A DNA stretch of 64,000 nucleotides from Micropterix aruncella (taxonomy: Eukaryota; Arthropoda; Insecta; Lepidoptera; Micropterigidae): the NCBI GenBank assembly GCA_944548615.1, contig OX155950.1, positions 33,277,170 through 33,341,169 of the forward strand, written 5' to 3'. How positions within the stretch are numbered: position 1 is the stretch's first letter; the number at the start of each line of letters is the position of its first letter. A model generated the notes under the pieces. The model was not told the DNA's origin, did no database searches, and saw only the letters and a program-made list of their open reading frames with translations. Shown in pieces: positions 20,851 to 31,475 of the stretch. The position numbers and the translations under genes were made by a program.

Positions 20851-21900
20851 AGTTAAAAAATACTAGTGCCATAATACAATACATTCGTATCCTTGGTCGT
20901 GTCTCAATATACGATATGTTAGTAATAATATACAAGCTACTATCAGAAACAGGTGGCTCTTACAGGCTTTTTGCATGATACTAGTTTCAATATCTTACCT
21001 ATTTGAAAGACAAATAGAAAATCTAATTAGTTTTGTATCATGTACTAAGAAAAAGATCTAAATAATGATATCTAAAAATGTGTAAATAGTCAGAAAAACA
21101 GTATAATCAATAGGTAGCTACTTTTTTAGATGCATATTAAAATCAAACAGATATTGAAATGAAATGATTTTCTGAAAGATTAATGATGTAGAAAAGTGGC
21201 ATGGTGACTTATACAGATTCATGTGATCCAAGACCAACTTCCTGTATAATTCCTATCATCCTACGTAATGAATTGCATATCATTTCGTCTCGTGGCCGCC
21301 GTTTGTTGGATTGCGCTAAAATAGTGGTCCCCGCGGTTATTCCGCGACGCGCGTACGCCGCCTATCTACATGATAATCAATTAAACCTCTGCCGCGCTTG
21401 CATATTTTACGCGAGCAATTCCAAACATTGGAGGGAATCTGCCCTCGCCGAAATTAATACAGAGCGCTCGCAGCGCGCCGAGATAATCTCTTGGTTTGCG
21501 ATCGCCCTGTTCGGTAACCGTATCGCTGCTGCACTGCGGCTGACATCACACGCGCGTATCGCATATTTTGCAACATACAGACGGACAGGGGCGGCTCAGT
21601 ACAAAATCTTTACCGTTGCCAGAAGCCTTTTTGGTGCCCCCCTCCCCATAGCTCAACCCAACCCCCCATCCCCGTGCCAGCTAAAGACTTTTTGGGACAT
21701 GTAGAGTTGTCTTTTACACACAAATTAAATATGTTTTCTTCCACCTCGTTATGCGCTTCTTCCCCCTGGATTTCTCCTTCTTTTGAAATTTGACATTAAA
21801 TTAAGGTGTAGAGTCGAATAGATATTTCATCATTGTTTGCAAAACGAGGAAAGTATAGACTTGATGGATTTTTTCAACTCCACTAGGCCATAATCTCTTC
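20851..21900. other. no recognised gene; CpG-rich patch 21270-21660
   Basis: A 167-codon plus-strand open frame at 21201-21704 is the longest in this part. Its composition follows the CpG-rich patch, and it shows no domain, signal peptide or conserved motif that I recognise. AT-rich homeobox-like strings (ATAATCAATTAAA) occur inside the GC-rich patch, which would also fit a cis-regulatory module. Neither reading is established. Confidence 0.3.
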
Positions 21901-21907
21901 TTCACTA

Positions 21908-22178
21908 GACACAACGCGGTGGCATAGTGGTTACGTTGCCTGATCTGACATTTTAAGGCTCCAGGTTCGATTCCCGGCTGGGTCAACATTTTCCGTTGGG
22001 ATAAAATAAACGATATTGCAATTCAATTCTGTCGATCGAATGCTATAATAAGACACCCACTTACACACATGTTACACTTACATATACATATGAACACTTC
22101 GTTGTGGTTGGTTATAAGAGTTTGTTGTATGATAATAAACCCGCCCATTGTGATATTTTACAATAAAGAAAAAGCAAA
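21908..22178 (+). mobile_element. tRNA-derived SINE
   Basis: The head has a polymerase III A box, TGGCATAGTGG, at 21920-21930 and a B box, GGTTCGATTCC, at 21964-21974. Their spacing is tRNA-like, within an imperfect tRNA-like block (GCGGTGGC...GGCTGGGTC). The body has AATAAGACACCCACTTACAC and the 3' end TATGATAATAAACCCGCCC, TTTTACAATAAAG and a (CAAA)n-type tail. The same 3' end occurs at 56118-56204 and, inverted, at 51411-51560. It is not a functional tRNA gene because the acceptor stem does not close. Confidence 0.78.
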
Positions 22179-22179
22179 C

Positions 22180-22990
22180 AAACATAATTTTGAAGTGATA
22201 CCTGTAATATAATGTCTTACATAGTACCTACACCTATTTTGTAGACATATAATTTCGTTAAAATAATTGACAATAAAATTTAGAAATTTGAAGAAAAAAT
22301 AGACATAAAGTAATATTAGTTTGTAAAATTGTGATCCTGCAATATTTATTTATATTTGGGATCATAAAACTGTGATCTTAAAACACCTTAATTTAATGTC
22401 AACCTTGTAAAATGAAAAAAATGAAAAACTGTATTTTAGTATCACTACTAAAAATATCATAGATTAACCGAATCCAAAACGCACATCGTTGAGATATATA
22501 CAGCGTTCAACTAGTCGTGGCAGTTGTGTGAAAGGGTTATTTAAATTTTTAATGGTCGGCATGTGAAAAGGTTTCATGCAAAGAAGCCCACTATGTACGC
22601 GTACGTCCGGACACAGTTTGCTCAGACTCATGGTGAAAGGTGGGTGGGCTCCATCCAAGGGCGGACGGCGACCCGCTCGCTATTCAGCCCATGGTCCGCA
22701 ATAATTAGCTCGCTTCCGTCGACGACGCGGCCGGGGGCTTCCCTGCTAAATATCCCATCTCCGCGAAACCTTTTCCTGGGAATGAGATTGTGCGGATCCA
22801 CTGTTCGTGAATACATACTAAATATACAAACATACATAAACGTACATATATTATTGTTACATCACTATTTAAACCGCGTGTTCAAATTGGGACGAAAAGA
22901 TCTGGCCGATAATCCTGTAACACTTTCCCAGGTACTTTTCCAAGTACTTTTTCTGTATGTATTGGCTCTAATAGGAGCTGTAATTTATCT
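22180..22990. other. no recognised gene; CpG-rich patch 22570-22800
   Basis: A 196-codon open stretch (22563-23153) runs from the CpG-rich patch into repeat D2, so it is not a real protein. No other signal was recognised. Confidence 0.45.
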
Positions 22991-22994
22991 GCAT

Positions 22995-23890
22995 TTGATT
23001 TTCAAATACTTTTGTTTTATTATCTCCGTTTTAAATGATTTATTATCTCCTTCTAACGGCTATAATAATAGCGATTTCCAGGTTCGAATTAAAAATTCTT
23101 CATTTTCTACCTATTCCTATAAAATTTTAGTTATTAAACTCGTAAACCACTAAATATATTAACAAATAACTTACAACAAAGTTAACGGCATTGTTCTCAG
23201 GAGTCGAAAACACTTTAGTTATCTATTCTAGCATTTATAATAACGGAGTTAAGAAGTAATCAATTTTCAACTTATTGTTAATTCAAAACTCGCTGGAGAT
23301 GTAATAACTTGGGTTGTCGACTATAGCGGGCGAGCCCGTCACCTCAGGAAGTTTTAACGATTAGTCGTTCTATCTCCCTGGAGTGAGCGCAGAAGACTTG
23401 AAGACAGTACAGTCCACCATCTAGCTACGTCACAAGCCCGTAAGAGGCCAACGCCTTAATCGCGAGATAGCCAGGAGTGTTACCCGGCGGGCCTACACTC
23501 ACGCCCTTACTTCTAATTCTAACCAGATTACTCCAGTCTCTCGATTGGTTACGAGTTCGAGGTCGCTTGCGCGGTCCTCTCCCTTACGAAGCGGTGAAAC
23601 GGTGTTTACCGAATCTATCGCGGACCACAGCATCCTTTTGTAATTTTGGCAATATACTCAGAATTCTAAGTCACTTTTATTTATTTTCGTAGGACTAGAA
23701 GTAGCGGATTTTTTAAATTTTGAAAAGGCCGCCATTTTGAAACAAACTAGCAGATATCTCTCATCTGCTTCTTAAAACTCGGCATAGGGATAAACTATTT
23801 TCTTGCTTAGTTTAATCCTAATTGGTTGTGTAGTTTTTGAGATACAATGAGTACAGACACACACGCAGGCACATATATACATACGCGCGA
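22995..23890 (+). repeat. dispersed repeat D2, copy 2 (split by a G1 insertion)
   Basis: The left part (22995-23305) and right part (about 23650-23890) line up with consecutive parts of copy 1 (20255-20530 and 20535-20640). The intervening 23306-23645 is a minus-strand G1 element. The right part carries AAGGCCGCCATTTTGAAACA and ends with GTAGTTTTTGAGATACAATG, then a CA-rich tract. Confidence 0.7.
23306..23645 (-). mobile_element. G1 family element nested in repeat D2
   Basis: On the minus strand it starts within the family at TGCTGTGGTCCGCGATAGAT and ends GTCGACAACCCAAGTT, the same terminal sequence as the other G1 copies. Flanks show a possible short duplication (TGTAAT at 23300-23305 and near 23640). 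Comparison with repeat D2 copy 1 supplies the empty site. The 5' end is truncated. Confidence 0.75.
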
Positions 23891-24073
23891 GTTTGTGCGC
23901 GCGCTCTATGATAATCTGATACAGATAGGTAATTTAAAAAAAATGGAAAATCCATAGCTATAGTATTTTTACAGCCACGGCAATAGATTTGTTTTTCTCC
24001 AGAGCAATTATTAGTCAATATATGATGTTATTATTATTAATCCATTTATGATGATAAATACATTCATGGTAGT

Positions 24074-24178
24074 CCGAAAAGTCGAAAAATGCAAAAAAGT
24101 CGAAAAAGTCGGAAAAGTCGAAAAAGTCGAAAAAGCCGAAAAAGTCGAAAAAGCCGAAAAAGTCGGAAAAGTCGACAA
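24074..24178 (+). repeat. 9-bp minisatellite, GTCGAAAAA unit
   Basis: About eleven to twelve tandem copies of GTCGAAAAA and variants (GTCGGAAAA, GCCGAAAAA). The minus strand reads as F-F-D-F/FFG repeats, an artefact of the 9-bp period, not a gene. Confidence 0.9.
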
Positions 24179-24179
24179 A

Positions 24180-25650
24180 GCATTTATATTTCATCATGTA
24201 AATTAAATACGTTGAATTTATTTTAATTACAAACGACTTTCATTTAATCACCAAACGAAACTCAAACCGTATATTATTCGGCCATTTTATAGATTTCAAT
24301 GAATTGGATTTGGAAGGTTGATTAGGATCGATAAACGCTTATGAAGAGTTACAATCAAATCAATTTTAGGTGGTTCGAAGTTCACCGGGTCCATCTAGTT
24401 CCTCTTATAAATATGCACCTTAACATTAATAATGTTTATCCCCCTCCGATGCCGTCGAAAATTGGTTCAACTAAATTCGGTCCGTCCCGTATATTCATGT
24501 ATAATATTTGCAAGAAAATTGCTGTTTACGTGATGGTGTTTTTTCCCCGTCCACCCAACTTGAACCGTTTTTATGGGTAACGGTTATCGGGTCACGCCGA
24601 ACGCACGACCCGGCAAAATGGCTGTCGATGTTAAGGGGAAAGGCAGCGGCATTTATTAAACCCATTTGTCGTTACGGAAATTCACGCGTGCCACGCATTT
24701 GTGTGAAAATTATATTAGGAAAAAAAAGGAGGGGGCATTCGAGTATTGATATTCTTTTACCTTAGCGTAATGAGGTTACCGGGCAAGTAAGAGAGTGTGT
24801 GTTGAACTACTGCGCAAGAAATGGTAATAACATAAATGAAAAAGAACACGCTTCAAACCTCGCTATATAGAAGGTAACTTTTGAAACATCAACAGGTGAG
24901 TTCAAATATAAAACTGAACAAGAAAAATCAACAAAAAAAATATCCTTTCTTATAATATCTTGCAAAAAAGACTCATTATTACTCGTTAGACACGAAATTA
25001 CTCATTATACATAAAAGACTAAGTTGAAAGAAATGTATATCATTTTTTGATTGAGGCTTTAGTTACTCATTTAAAAATAGCCAATGAATATTCGGAAGTT
25101 GAATATAAAACTTCCTGTCTCTGTTTAAGAAAATCCAAAAATAAAAGATCTTATAAATGATTTGAGCCCATTTTTTTGCAGATTAAGATCCTTTAAAATA
25201 AAATATAAAGAAACATGTATACGGTGCTGTTTTTCTAATAAATATATTGTTATAAAATTTTATTAGAGCATAGAACGACGGTTATCAAATGGGGGTTTTA
25301 CCACAGTACTATTTAAACAACAGTAAAACTATAATAATGTGCTCACCATGTTGCATAGCAGGATAGAGATATATCTAGAATCTGTAGCCAAGATTAAGAT
25401 GATCGCTTTTGAAAAGCAGATTTTTTATTCAAAATGAGATGAAATTTAATAAATAGCAATGGAGCTAAAAAGAAGAGAACGAAAAATTAATTTTAATATT
25501 AGGTAAATTCCCTTATATCCCATAATAAGTCCAGATATTCCATAAGATAGTCCAGGATCCGGCCATCCGGATACCCTACGTCATTAGATACAAAGACAAA
25601 TTGATTATGCGTGAAAAGCTAGATAAAAGATATCATTGAAAAACTACCTG
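24180..25650. other. no recognised gene
   Basis: 24330-24760 is a non-repetitive stretch with moderate GC content; 24800-25650 is AT-rich. CAACAGGTGAGTTC near 24888-24901 matches a 5' splice site but no partner exon is evident. No coding signal was recognised. Confidence 0.4.
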
Positions 25651-25663
25651 ACGAACTTATACT

Positions 25664-26268
25664 TATTGAGTTGGCCACGAAGACCCATTCTGTTCAGGGA
25701 TGGTCACACTCACGGGTCAACACCTATCCGACGGCCTCCACGCATGCAGTGCGAGCCTGGGTAGGACTCTGGCCTTATGGTTAGTTTCCCCTGGGAATCA
25801 GCCTTCTGGCGCTCCTGGACGGTCTGCGCACCGTGCGGCGTAAGCCAATCGACTGTGCACTCTGAGTAACAGTCGGGGGAGTCTGGAAGCAGTACTGTTT
25901 CCTATAGAGCGGGGGTGGTTGCGGACCTTACGGCGACTGCTCTTGAAATGACCATCGGCTACCCGATCCTGGGTGAACAGCCGGGCAAAGGACGCTGTGG
26001 TCCGCGATAGATTCGGTAAACACCGTTTCACCGCTTCGTAAGGGAGAGGACCGCACAAGCGACCTCGAACTCGTAACTAATCGAGAGACCGGAGTAATCT
26101 GGTCACAATTGGAAGTAAGGGCGTGAGTGTAGGCCCGCCGGGTAACACTCCTGGCTATCTCGCGGTTAAATCGTTGGCCTCTTACGGGCTTGTGGCGTAG
26201 CTAGACGGTGGACTGTTTTGTCCTCAAGTCTTCTGCGCTCACCCGCTGTAGTCGACCACCCAAGTTAT
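25664..26268 (+). mobile_element. G1 family element, 605-bp copy with 12-bp TSD
   Basis: Flanked by CGAACTTATACT at 25652-25663 and 26269-26280. Order within the unit: GGCCACGAAGACCCAT, CGGGTCAACACC, GGCCTCCACGCATGC, GGCGCTCCTGGACGGT, GCGCACCGTGCGGCG, GAAATGACCATCGGCTACCC, TGGTCCGCGATAGATTCGG, AGCGACCTCGAACTCGTAAC, AATCGAGAGACCGGAGTAAT, GGGTAACACTCCTGGC, TTACGGGCTTGTGGCG, CTGTAGTCGACCACCCAAGT. The minus strand has an 86-codon open stretch with no recognised domain. Some positions of a frame are shared between G1 copies (for example RPLRP, GSAK, HAE.RA in other copies), so the family may derive from coding sequence. Confidence 0.82.
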
Positions 26269-26463
26269 CGAACTTATACTCGTCGAACTTATAATCATAA
26301 AATTTATTTTTTCCTGTTAATAGAAAATTTACTATTATACTTCCGGTGCATTGTTTAGTCGACCACCCAAGTTATCGAACTTATACTCGTCGAACTTATA
26401 ATCATAAAATTTATTTTTTCCTGTTAATAGAAAATTTACTATTATACTTCCGGTGCATTGTTT
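26250..26463 (+). repeat. 107-bp tandem duplication, two copies
   Basis: 26250-26356 is repeated without visible change at 26357-26463. The unit includes the last 19 bases of the G1 element, its TSD and 88 bases of flanking DNA, so the duplication happened after the insertion and is recent. Confidence 0.88.
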
Positions 26464-26798
26464 AAGGTCCAAACTATTATATGAGGAGCTTATTTAAATT
26501 TTACAGAGCGTGTGGAAAAAAAACATTTTACAGAGCGTGTGGTAATTTCTTTGAAATTTAAAAGAAAATTAAATTACGCTCATCATAAAATAGTTGCACT
26601 TTAAAAAGGGTACCGGAAGTAGCAACAATTCTCTTAACCGGACAAGAGAAATTTAATGATTTTATAGTTTTTCAAGGATATCTTTTATCCGGCTTTTCAT
26701 GCATAATATATTTTAATTATTAGTCTTAAATTCTTCCACTTGTCTGTATGTTATGTAAAAATCTTCATTTTCACAATGCGCGCATGTACCACTATGTT
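26464..26798. other. no recognised feature
   Basis: AT-rich. A short internal repeat, ACAGAGCGTGTGG, occurs near 26503 and 26529. Confidence 0.45.
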
Positions 26799-26799
26799 T

Positions 26800-26895
26800 A
26801 GATTAGCTGTAAGACATTGCCTTGTGGCAATAAGCTCGCCTTTTTTGTATACTTATTAAGTGCAAATAAAGAGTTTATTTATTTATTTTATTATT
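26800..26895 (+). repeat. LINE 3'-end family (CAATAAGCTCGCC), copy 2
   Basis: TTAGCTGTAAGACATTGCC, GTGGCAATAAGCTCGCC, AAATAAAGAGTTTATTTATT. Same block order as 16805-16895. Confidence 0.65.
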
Positions 26896-26899
26896 AGAT

Positions 26900-27588
26900 T
26901 TGTTTTTGTATCTTATGACGTATGGCCGGCTCCTGGACAAAAGGGAAATAGATATTTCAAGTCTGAATTTGAACAACTAAAAAAAACTAGTTTTGTGCCA
27001 AACTAACTATGCCCAAAACGCGTCGTCGCAAAATTCCCAGAAAAGAAACAGCAGTGCAATTCTAAGCTCCTATTTTGGTGTCACGCCGCATAAAAGCTGA
27101 AAAACAGATATTTACTTTTTGTTGATATTTTTAAAAATATATGGGAACATACGAGCTTTTGTTTACGTGCTCCCAACTCTGCCTCGAAGCCGGCTGCGAT
27201 CGAGGATATAAAGGCGAAACTATTCCGCGGGCGGCCTACTTTCGCTCTTTATCAGCGCCGGCATATCTGACGGCCGTTTGAGAGACTTAAAATAAAGCCC
27301 CCGGTCCTCGTTTTTCCGATACGCACGTAGCGGGCATTCAAAGTTTGGGCGGGCGGACGCGCGAGGCCGCCCTGCGCAGGAACACCGCCCTAGCGAACCC
27401 TACTATCTACTGTCACTTCTGGGTGGCCCCACAAAAATAAGTATACAAGATGATGAGGCGACATTGATAATTTTCAACGTAACACAGCAATGTAACGTCG
27501 AGGAAACAACGCGCCGATTATACGATAAACGCTCGATTCACTAAACTTAAGATGGGCTTTCAATCATTGTCGATAAAATGAAATAAAT
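26900..27588. other. no recognised gene; CpG-rich patch 27170-27420
   Basis: A TATAAA at about 27210 is followed by more than 200 bases of CpG-rich sequence, an arrangement seen at insect promoters. There is no conserved first exon, initiator or donor that I can defend. Other parts are unremarkable. Confidence 0.3.
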
Positions 27589-27589
27589 A

Positions 27590-27700
27590 AAAAAAAAATC
27601 ATTCCACGTAAATAATAATATTAATAATAATAAAACGCTGTATTTGATCAAACAAATCAGCGAGCTTATTGAGGTGAAGCAGTATCTTACAGCTAACATT
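27590..27700 (-). repeat. LINE 3'-end family (CAATAAGCTCGCC), copy 3
   Basis: Minus strand: TTAGCTGTAAGATACTGC, then CAATAAGCTCGCTGATTTG and a (TTA/TAA)-rich tail with AATAATAATA. A diverged copy of the block at 16805. Confidence 0.55.
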
Positions 27701-28035
27701 AACTTGATGGAAAAACTAATTATGCGGTAAAAATAGGATAAAAGTATTATAAAAATCACTTGTAACGCCAGCTCGCATCTAACATTAAAATCTATAGAAA
27801 ATGAAACATAAATCCAAATTTTTAAAAAGTAGTAAACCTATGCATAGACTTTCTAAACGTCAAGAAACAATTTCAATATATAATATTTTATATTTAAAAA
27901 AAACGAAGAATTCTATGAGCTCCACTTATGAGAACCAGTTGAACACAATATTTTTTTATTATTATTGTCAAGATGCAATCCTTTTTTTTAAAGTCCTTTT
28001 AATATTTCAAAGTATTGAATGATCTATGAACGTGA

Positions 28036-28262
28036 TCACCGATTATCCGTGTCGATTGACTGACGCCGCACGGTGCGCAAACCGCCCAGGAGCGCCCGTA
28101 GGTTGATTCCTAGCGGAAACTAGCCCGAGTCCTGTAGGCCAGAGTCCTGCCAGGGCTCGCATTTCTGCGTGGAGGCTGTCAGATGGGTTTTGCCCCGTGC
28201 GTTTGGCTGACCCTTCACGCTTGGGTCTTAGTGGCCTAGCTGCAACAGGGCCCATTAGTTCC
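28036..28262 (-). repeat. G1 family, 5'-region fragment
   Basis: On the minus strand: AATGGGCCCTGTTGCAGCTA, GGCCACTAAGACCC, AACCCATCTGACAGCCTCC, GGCGCTCCTGGGCGGTTTGC, CACCGTGCGGCGTCAG. It corresponds to the first 200 bases of the longest copies and ends abruptly in unrelated sequence. The 3' part of the family is absent. A frame GPVAARPLRP...GSAKRTG...HAEMRA is open and partly shared with the copy at 36078. Confidence 0.7.
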
Positions 28263-28790
28263 CAGAGATAATGAGCAGGTCTTTATGGCACAACTGCCCG
28301 AAAAACCGTTAGCTGCCTGTGGTCTTGACAGTTCGACTACTTGACGAAAATCCTCTGCCAATACGGATTTCCTGACGATCATTTATCTGTGTGTCAGCTG
28401 TGTGTGCGTGTGTGATGAGCCCGTACAGTGCGACCACGCAGCTGCCTAGCCTCCGTAAATAAGCCTCCGGCCCGTAAACCTTTTTATTGGCCGTAAAGTA
28501 TGAAAGAGCCTGCACGGCGTGCGCCCATCAAATAATAGCGACATTATAATGCTGCCTCGCTGACAGAGTTGAATTTTCAGCAGAAGCGCGTATCTTCTGC
28601 CCTTTTATGTAAGAAATCAATATTTGGCGAGTCGCGTACCTACGTGTGTTTCCGCGTTTCCCTCCGGTTATTTCAGTTTAAAAACATTTTACGCCATCGT
28701 AAACATTTATTAGCGTATTTACGAGTTTCGTATTATCGAATCGGGGCGTACAATCAAATAGGTATGCTGTTTTTTTTCTAGCACATCGTC
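28263..28790. other. no recognised gene
   Basis: GC-moderate unique sequence with overlapping short open stretches on both strands and no domains. Confidence 0.4.
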
Positions 28791-28859
28791 GAAAAGGGAC
28801 TGCTTTTCTTATATAAAACAAAATAATCTTTATTTGAAAATATTTACATTTATAGAACA

Positions 28860-29110
28860 TAGATATATAGGCCTAGATAGGCCTTTCGTGCGCAAAAAAT
28901 ACCACTTTAATACCAAAACGGATCGCCGCCAGTAGTAGTTGCGCCAGTACTTCAAGGTGTGAGCTCCGCGACGAATATTGCCTTGCTATTCTCTCGCATG
29001 CTGTTCAATGTATTGCTCTCTCTCTGTCAGTTGTTTTTACGCTCAACGAATATGACCCAACTCATTTATACCTGAAGGCATATATAGGTTTTATATATCG
29101 ATGATATAGA
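28860..29110 (+). repeat. dispersed repeat D3, copy 1
   Basis: Shares CTAGAT(A)GGCCTTTCGTGC, AACC/AAAACGG...GCCAGTAGTAGTT, TTCTCTCGCATGCTGTTCAA and TATTGCTCT...CTGTCA with 47780-48045 in the same orientation, over about 250 bases. No coding. The family resembles repeats I remember from moth genomes, but I cannot name it. Confidence 0.6.
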
Positions 29111-29237
29111 ACCCCAAGATTCCTGAGATGTAGGTCTGAGAGACAAATTTAGTAAACAGAAGCTAGCGCATGATATTTGCAAACGGTGACGATCTAGCTT
29201 ACGCTTTCGCGCATCAGCAGTACAGTTACAATACTAA

Positions 29238-29860
29238 TTTTAGCCCTCCGGCTACCTGGGTAAACTCTCGGGTCTTAGGCTTCACAGCTGGTGGATCAGT
29301 TTCTTCTGGGGGATTACATCCCGGCGCAACTGGATGGTCTTCGCACCGTTCGGCGATGCCAATCGGCTGTCCACTCTGACTAATTGAAGGAGTTTGGGGA
29401 CTATGGAAATATACTGTATCCTAAGCAGCGGGAATGGATGTTGACCTGTCATCAACCACACTTCAAATGACCATTAGGTTACCTGTTCCTGAATTCAGAG
29501 CTGGGGAAAATATACCTTTGGACCGCGACAGATTCAAACTGAATCACCGCTGAATTTACGGCAGGCAGAGGCCGCGTAAGCGACTTCGGTCCCGTAACCA
29601 GTCGGGAGGAAGGAGGTACCCTGAAGATTAATTCCAGACAGAGATATTCTCCCAAAACTAGTGGCTAGGGGGGCGAGGTAGCCCCACTGAGTTACCTTAA
29701 TAGAGCCTCGCCGTAAGGCGTTGGACTCGGGCGGGCTCGTGGCTTTGCTGGACGGTAGATTTGTACCGTCCTAAAGTCTTCTACGCTCATCCCATGAAAG
29801 AACGATCATATAACGTTATACCAGCCTCGAGTGACGGGTTCGTCCGTTGTAGTCGACGTT
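29238..29860 (+). repeat. G1 family element, diverged long copy
   Basis: Same order as 25664-26268 but older: GGCGCAACTGGATGGTCTTC, GCACCGTTCGGCGATGCC, CTTCAAATGACCATTAGGTT, TGGACCGCGACAGATTC, GTAACCAGTCGGGAGG, CCTCGCCGTAAGGCGTTGG, TCGTGGCTTTGCTGGACGGT and GTTGTAGTCGAC at its end. It contains a segment (AAGATTAATTCCAGACAGAG) shared with the 36078 copy but not with the 25664 copy, showing two subfamilies. Confidence 0.72.
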
Positions 29861-29887
29861 ATCCAACTATACCCCTTCATGGGGGAA

Positions 29888-30005
29888 GTAATGGGCCCAG
29901 TGCAGTTGACCCATTATGGGTCGTGTGTTAGGGTCGGCCGAACTCACAGGTCAACATCCATCTGGCAGCCTCCAAGCGTAATTGACAGCTCCAGTTGTTC
30001 CTTTT
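29888..30005 (+). repeat. G1 family, 5'-region fragment following the long copy
   Basis: AATGGGCCCAGTGCAGTTGA, GGGTCGGCCGAACTCAC, AACATCCATCTGGCAGCC, then GACAGCTCCAGTTGT. The last string also ends the copy at 45505. The middle of the unit is missing, so this looks like an internally deleted second unit in the same direction. Confidence 0.6.
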
Positions 30006-31200
30006 CATATGAAAACGTTGAGAGACGTATACCCTAGTTTTTTTTATTATTTTGTTCTATAAGTCACTAGAATCTTTAAAACCTTACGGCATTTTGCCCC
30101 AATATGTCAAGCCTTTTTAATATTTCATAAAAAGGTGAGTATTTTCTGTGTAACCGAAGTTTTATTAAAAAACCCCCACCGGTCCCCAGATACTGCCTCC
30201 TTAAGAGCCAGATCAAAAACATTGCACCCTTTCAGCTACCACGGCAACGAGGTTATTGCATTCTAATAGTGCCATCAGCAACGCAGGCTACATTTACCTT
30301 CGATGGCGCGTGAACATCGGCGCCAAGATCCGCTAATGGCGCGCACGTCGCCAATCGAAATTCAATTTTTCCTGTATGCGTTTCCGCCCCCTCTGGGGCG
30401 TTAGTCATCTGCGAGCCGTAATATCGCCGACAGTTAATTTTAATGTGTTTTCCTTACGCCTCGACTGAGGAGCACACTTCACTCTGGCATATTTTTCGAG
30501 CAGCGTGTAACAGAAGGAGAGAAAGGATTTGTAACAACAAAATGGTTTGGTCTGATCACGTATTTTGGGCAAATGTGAAGTGGTAGATTAAAATGGTGTT
30601 TGACACGCTTATTCAAATACATGTTTAAAGTGATTATTTTATAATATCTTCGGCGACAATTAAGCAATTCATAATGGAGATGAAACAATCTACAGCTGAA
30701 AAGAGTTGATTTTATATGAATCTATATAAAAGAAAATGCATTGTCCGATTTCAAAAAGCTTTCAATAATCTGTTCCTTTTGTTAATTCGCTAATTTGTTT
30801 CATACGACTAAAATATTCCGATATCTGCTTACGAAGTACACTGTAAATGAAATCCAGTAGATTGAATAAATTCTAGTTGCTTACGGTCGAGTGCTTATTT
30901 GTTGAGTATACTTCTTTTTGTTCAATTTTACATGAAGTAAATTTACAATGCGAAAATGGGTTTAATACTATTCTATTATATCATTTTTTAATTACATTTT
31001 CAATAAACAGATTTTTTAAAGTAGGTATATATATTTTTTAGTTTCCCATACACTACTATCACACACTATTAACGATACATACTAAAAGGCATGCTTAAGC
31101 TAAAAGTAAATTCAAAGAAACAAAATTAAAAAACGTCCCCAGAAAAATTCGCTAAATGGTTGACTGAACAAACCAGAACTGGGAGAGCGAAATATTCAAC
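30006..31200. other. no recognised gene
   Basis: 30180-30480 is CpG-rich and non-repetitive; the remainder is AT-rich. AAAAGGTGAGTAT at about 30130 matches a 5' splice site, with no exon support. Confidence 0.4.
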
Positions 31201-31207
31201 ATAATTA

Positions 31208-31475
31208 ATAATAATAATAATAAAACGATTTATTCGTAAAAAATATGCGAGCCTATTGCCTGCAGGCAGTACAGGATTTACGTAGAAGATACACACGCTA
31301 TAGCTTAGAGTCCCAGCTTTCTTGGGGGATCCCAAAAAAAAATGCCCGGTAATTGTCATATTATATAGTAAAATATGCTGCAGCAATAGCTCAAATAATT
31401 TAGGGCATTATTTAGTCTAAATCCGGCACTGCCTGCAGGCAATATTTTAGAGCTAACCTATAGATGCTAAATGTA
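31208..31475 (-). repeat. LINE 3'-end family, copy split by a 161-bp insertion
   Basis: Minus-strand order: TTAGCTCTAAAATATTGCC (31440-31460), then 161 unrelated bases, then GCAATAGGCTCGCATA and a (TTA)n tail down to 31208. The palindrome TGCCTGCAGGCA is present on both sides of the insert (31257-31268 and 31430-31441) but once in the intact relative at 16829, so it behaves as a TSD. Confidence 0.6.
31269..31429. mobile_element. 161-bp insertion with 12-bp flanking duplication
   Basis: Bounded by the TGCCTGCAGGCA copies described for the split repeat. The insert contains GGGGGATCCCAAAAAAAAA and GGCATTATTTAGTCTAAATC. I do not recognise it. Length and TSD would suit a SINE or a truncated retroelement. 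Confidence 0.45.

Noticed and set aside
21201..21704. 167-codon open frame as a possible gene
   Set aside because: Composition simply follows a CpG-rich patch; there is no known motif, no stable start context and no neighbouring exon signals.
21908..21990. Functional tRNA gene
   Set aside because: A and B boxes are present but the acceptor stem does not close, and the sequence continues into a SINE body.
22563..23153. 196-codon open frame as a possible membrane protein
   Set aside because: Its second half lies in repeat D2, which has stops at the equivalent place in copy 1, so the frame is accidental.
24015..24197. Minus-strand FFDF-repeat protein
   Set aside because: It is the translation of the 9-bp GTCGAAAAA minisatellite.
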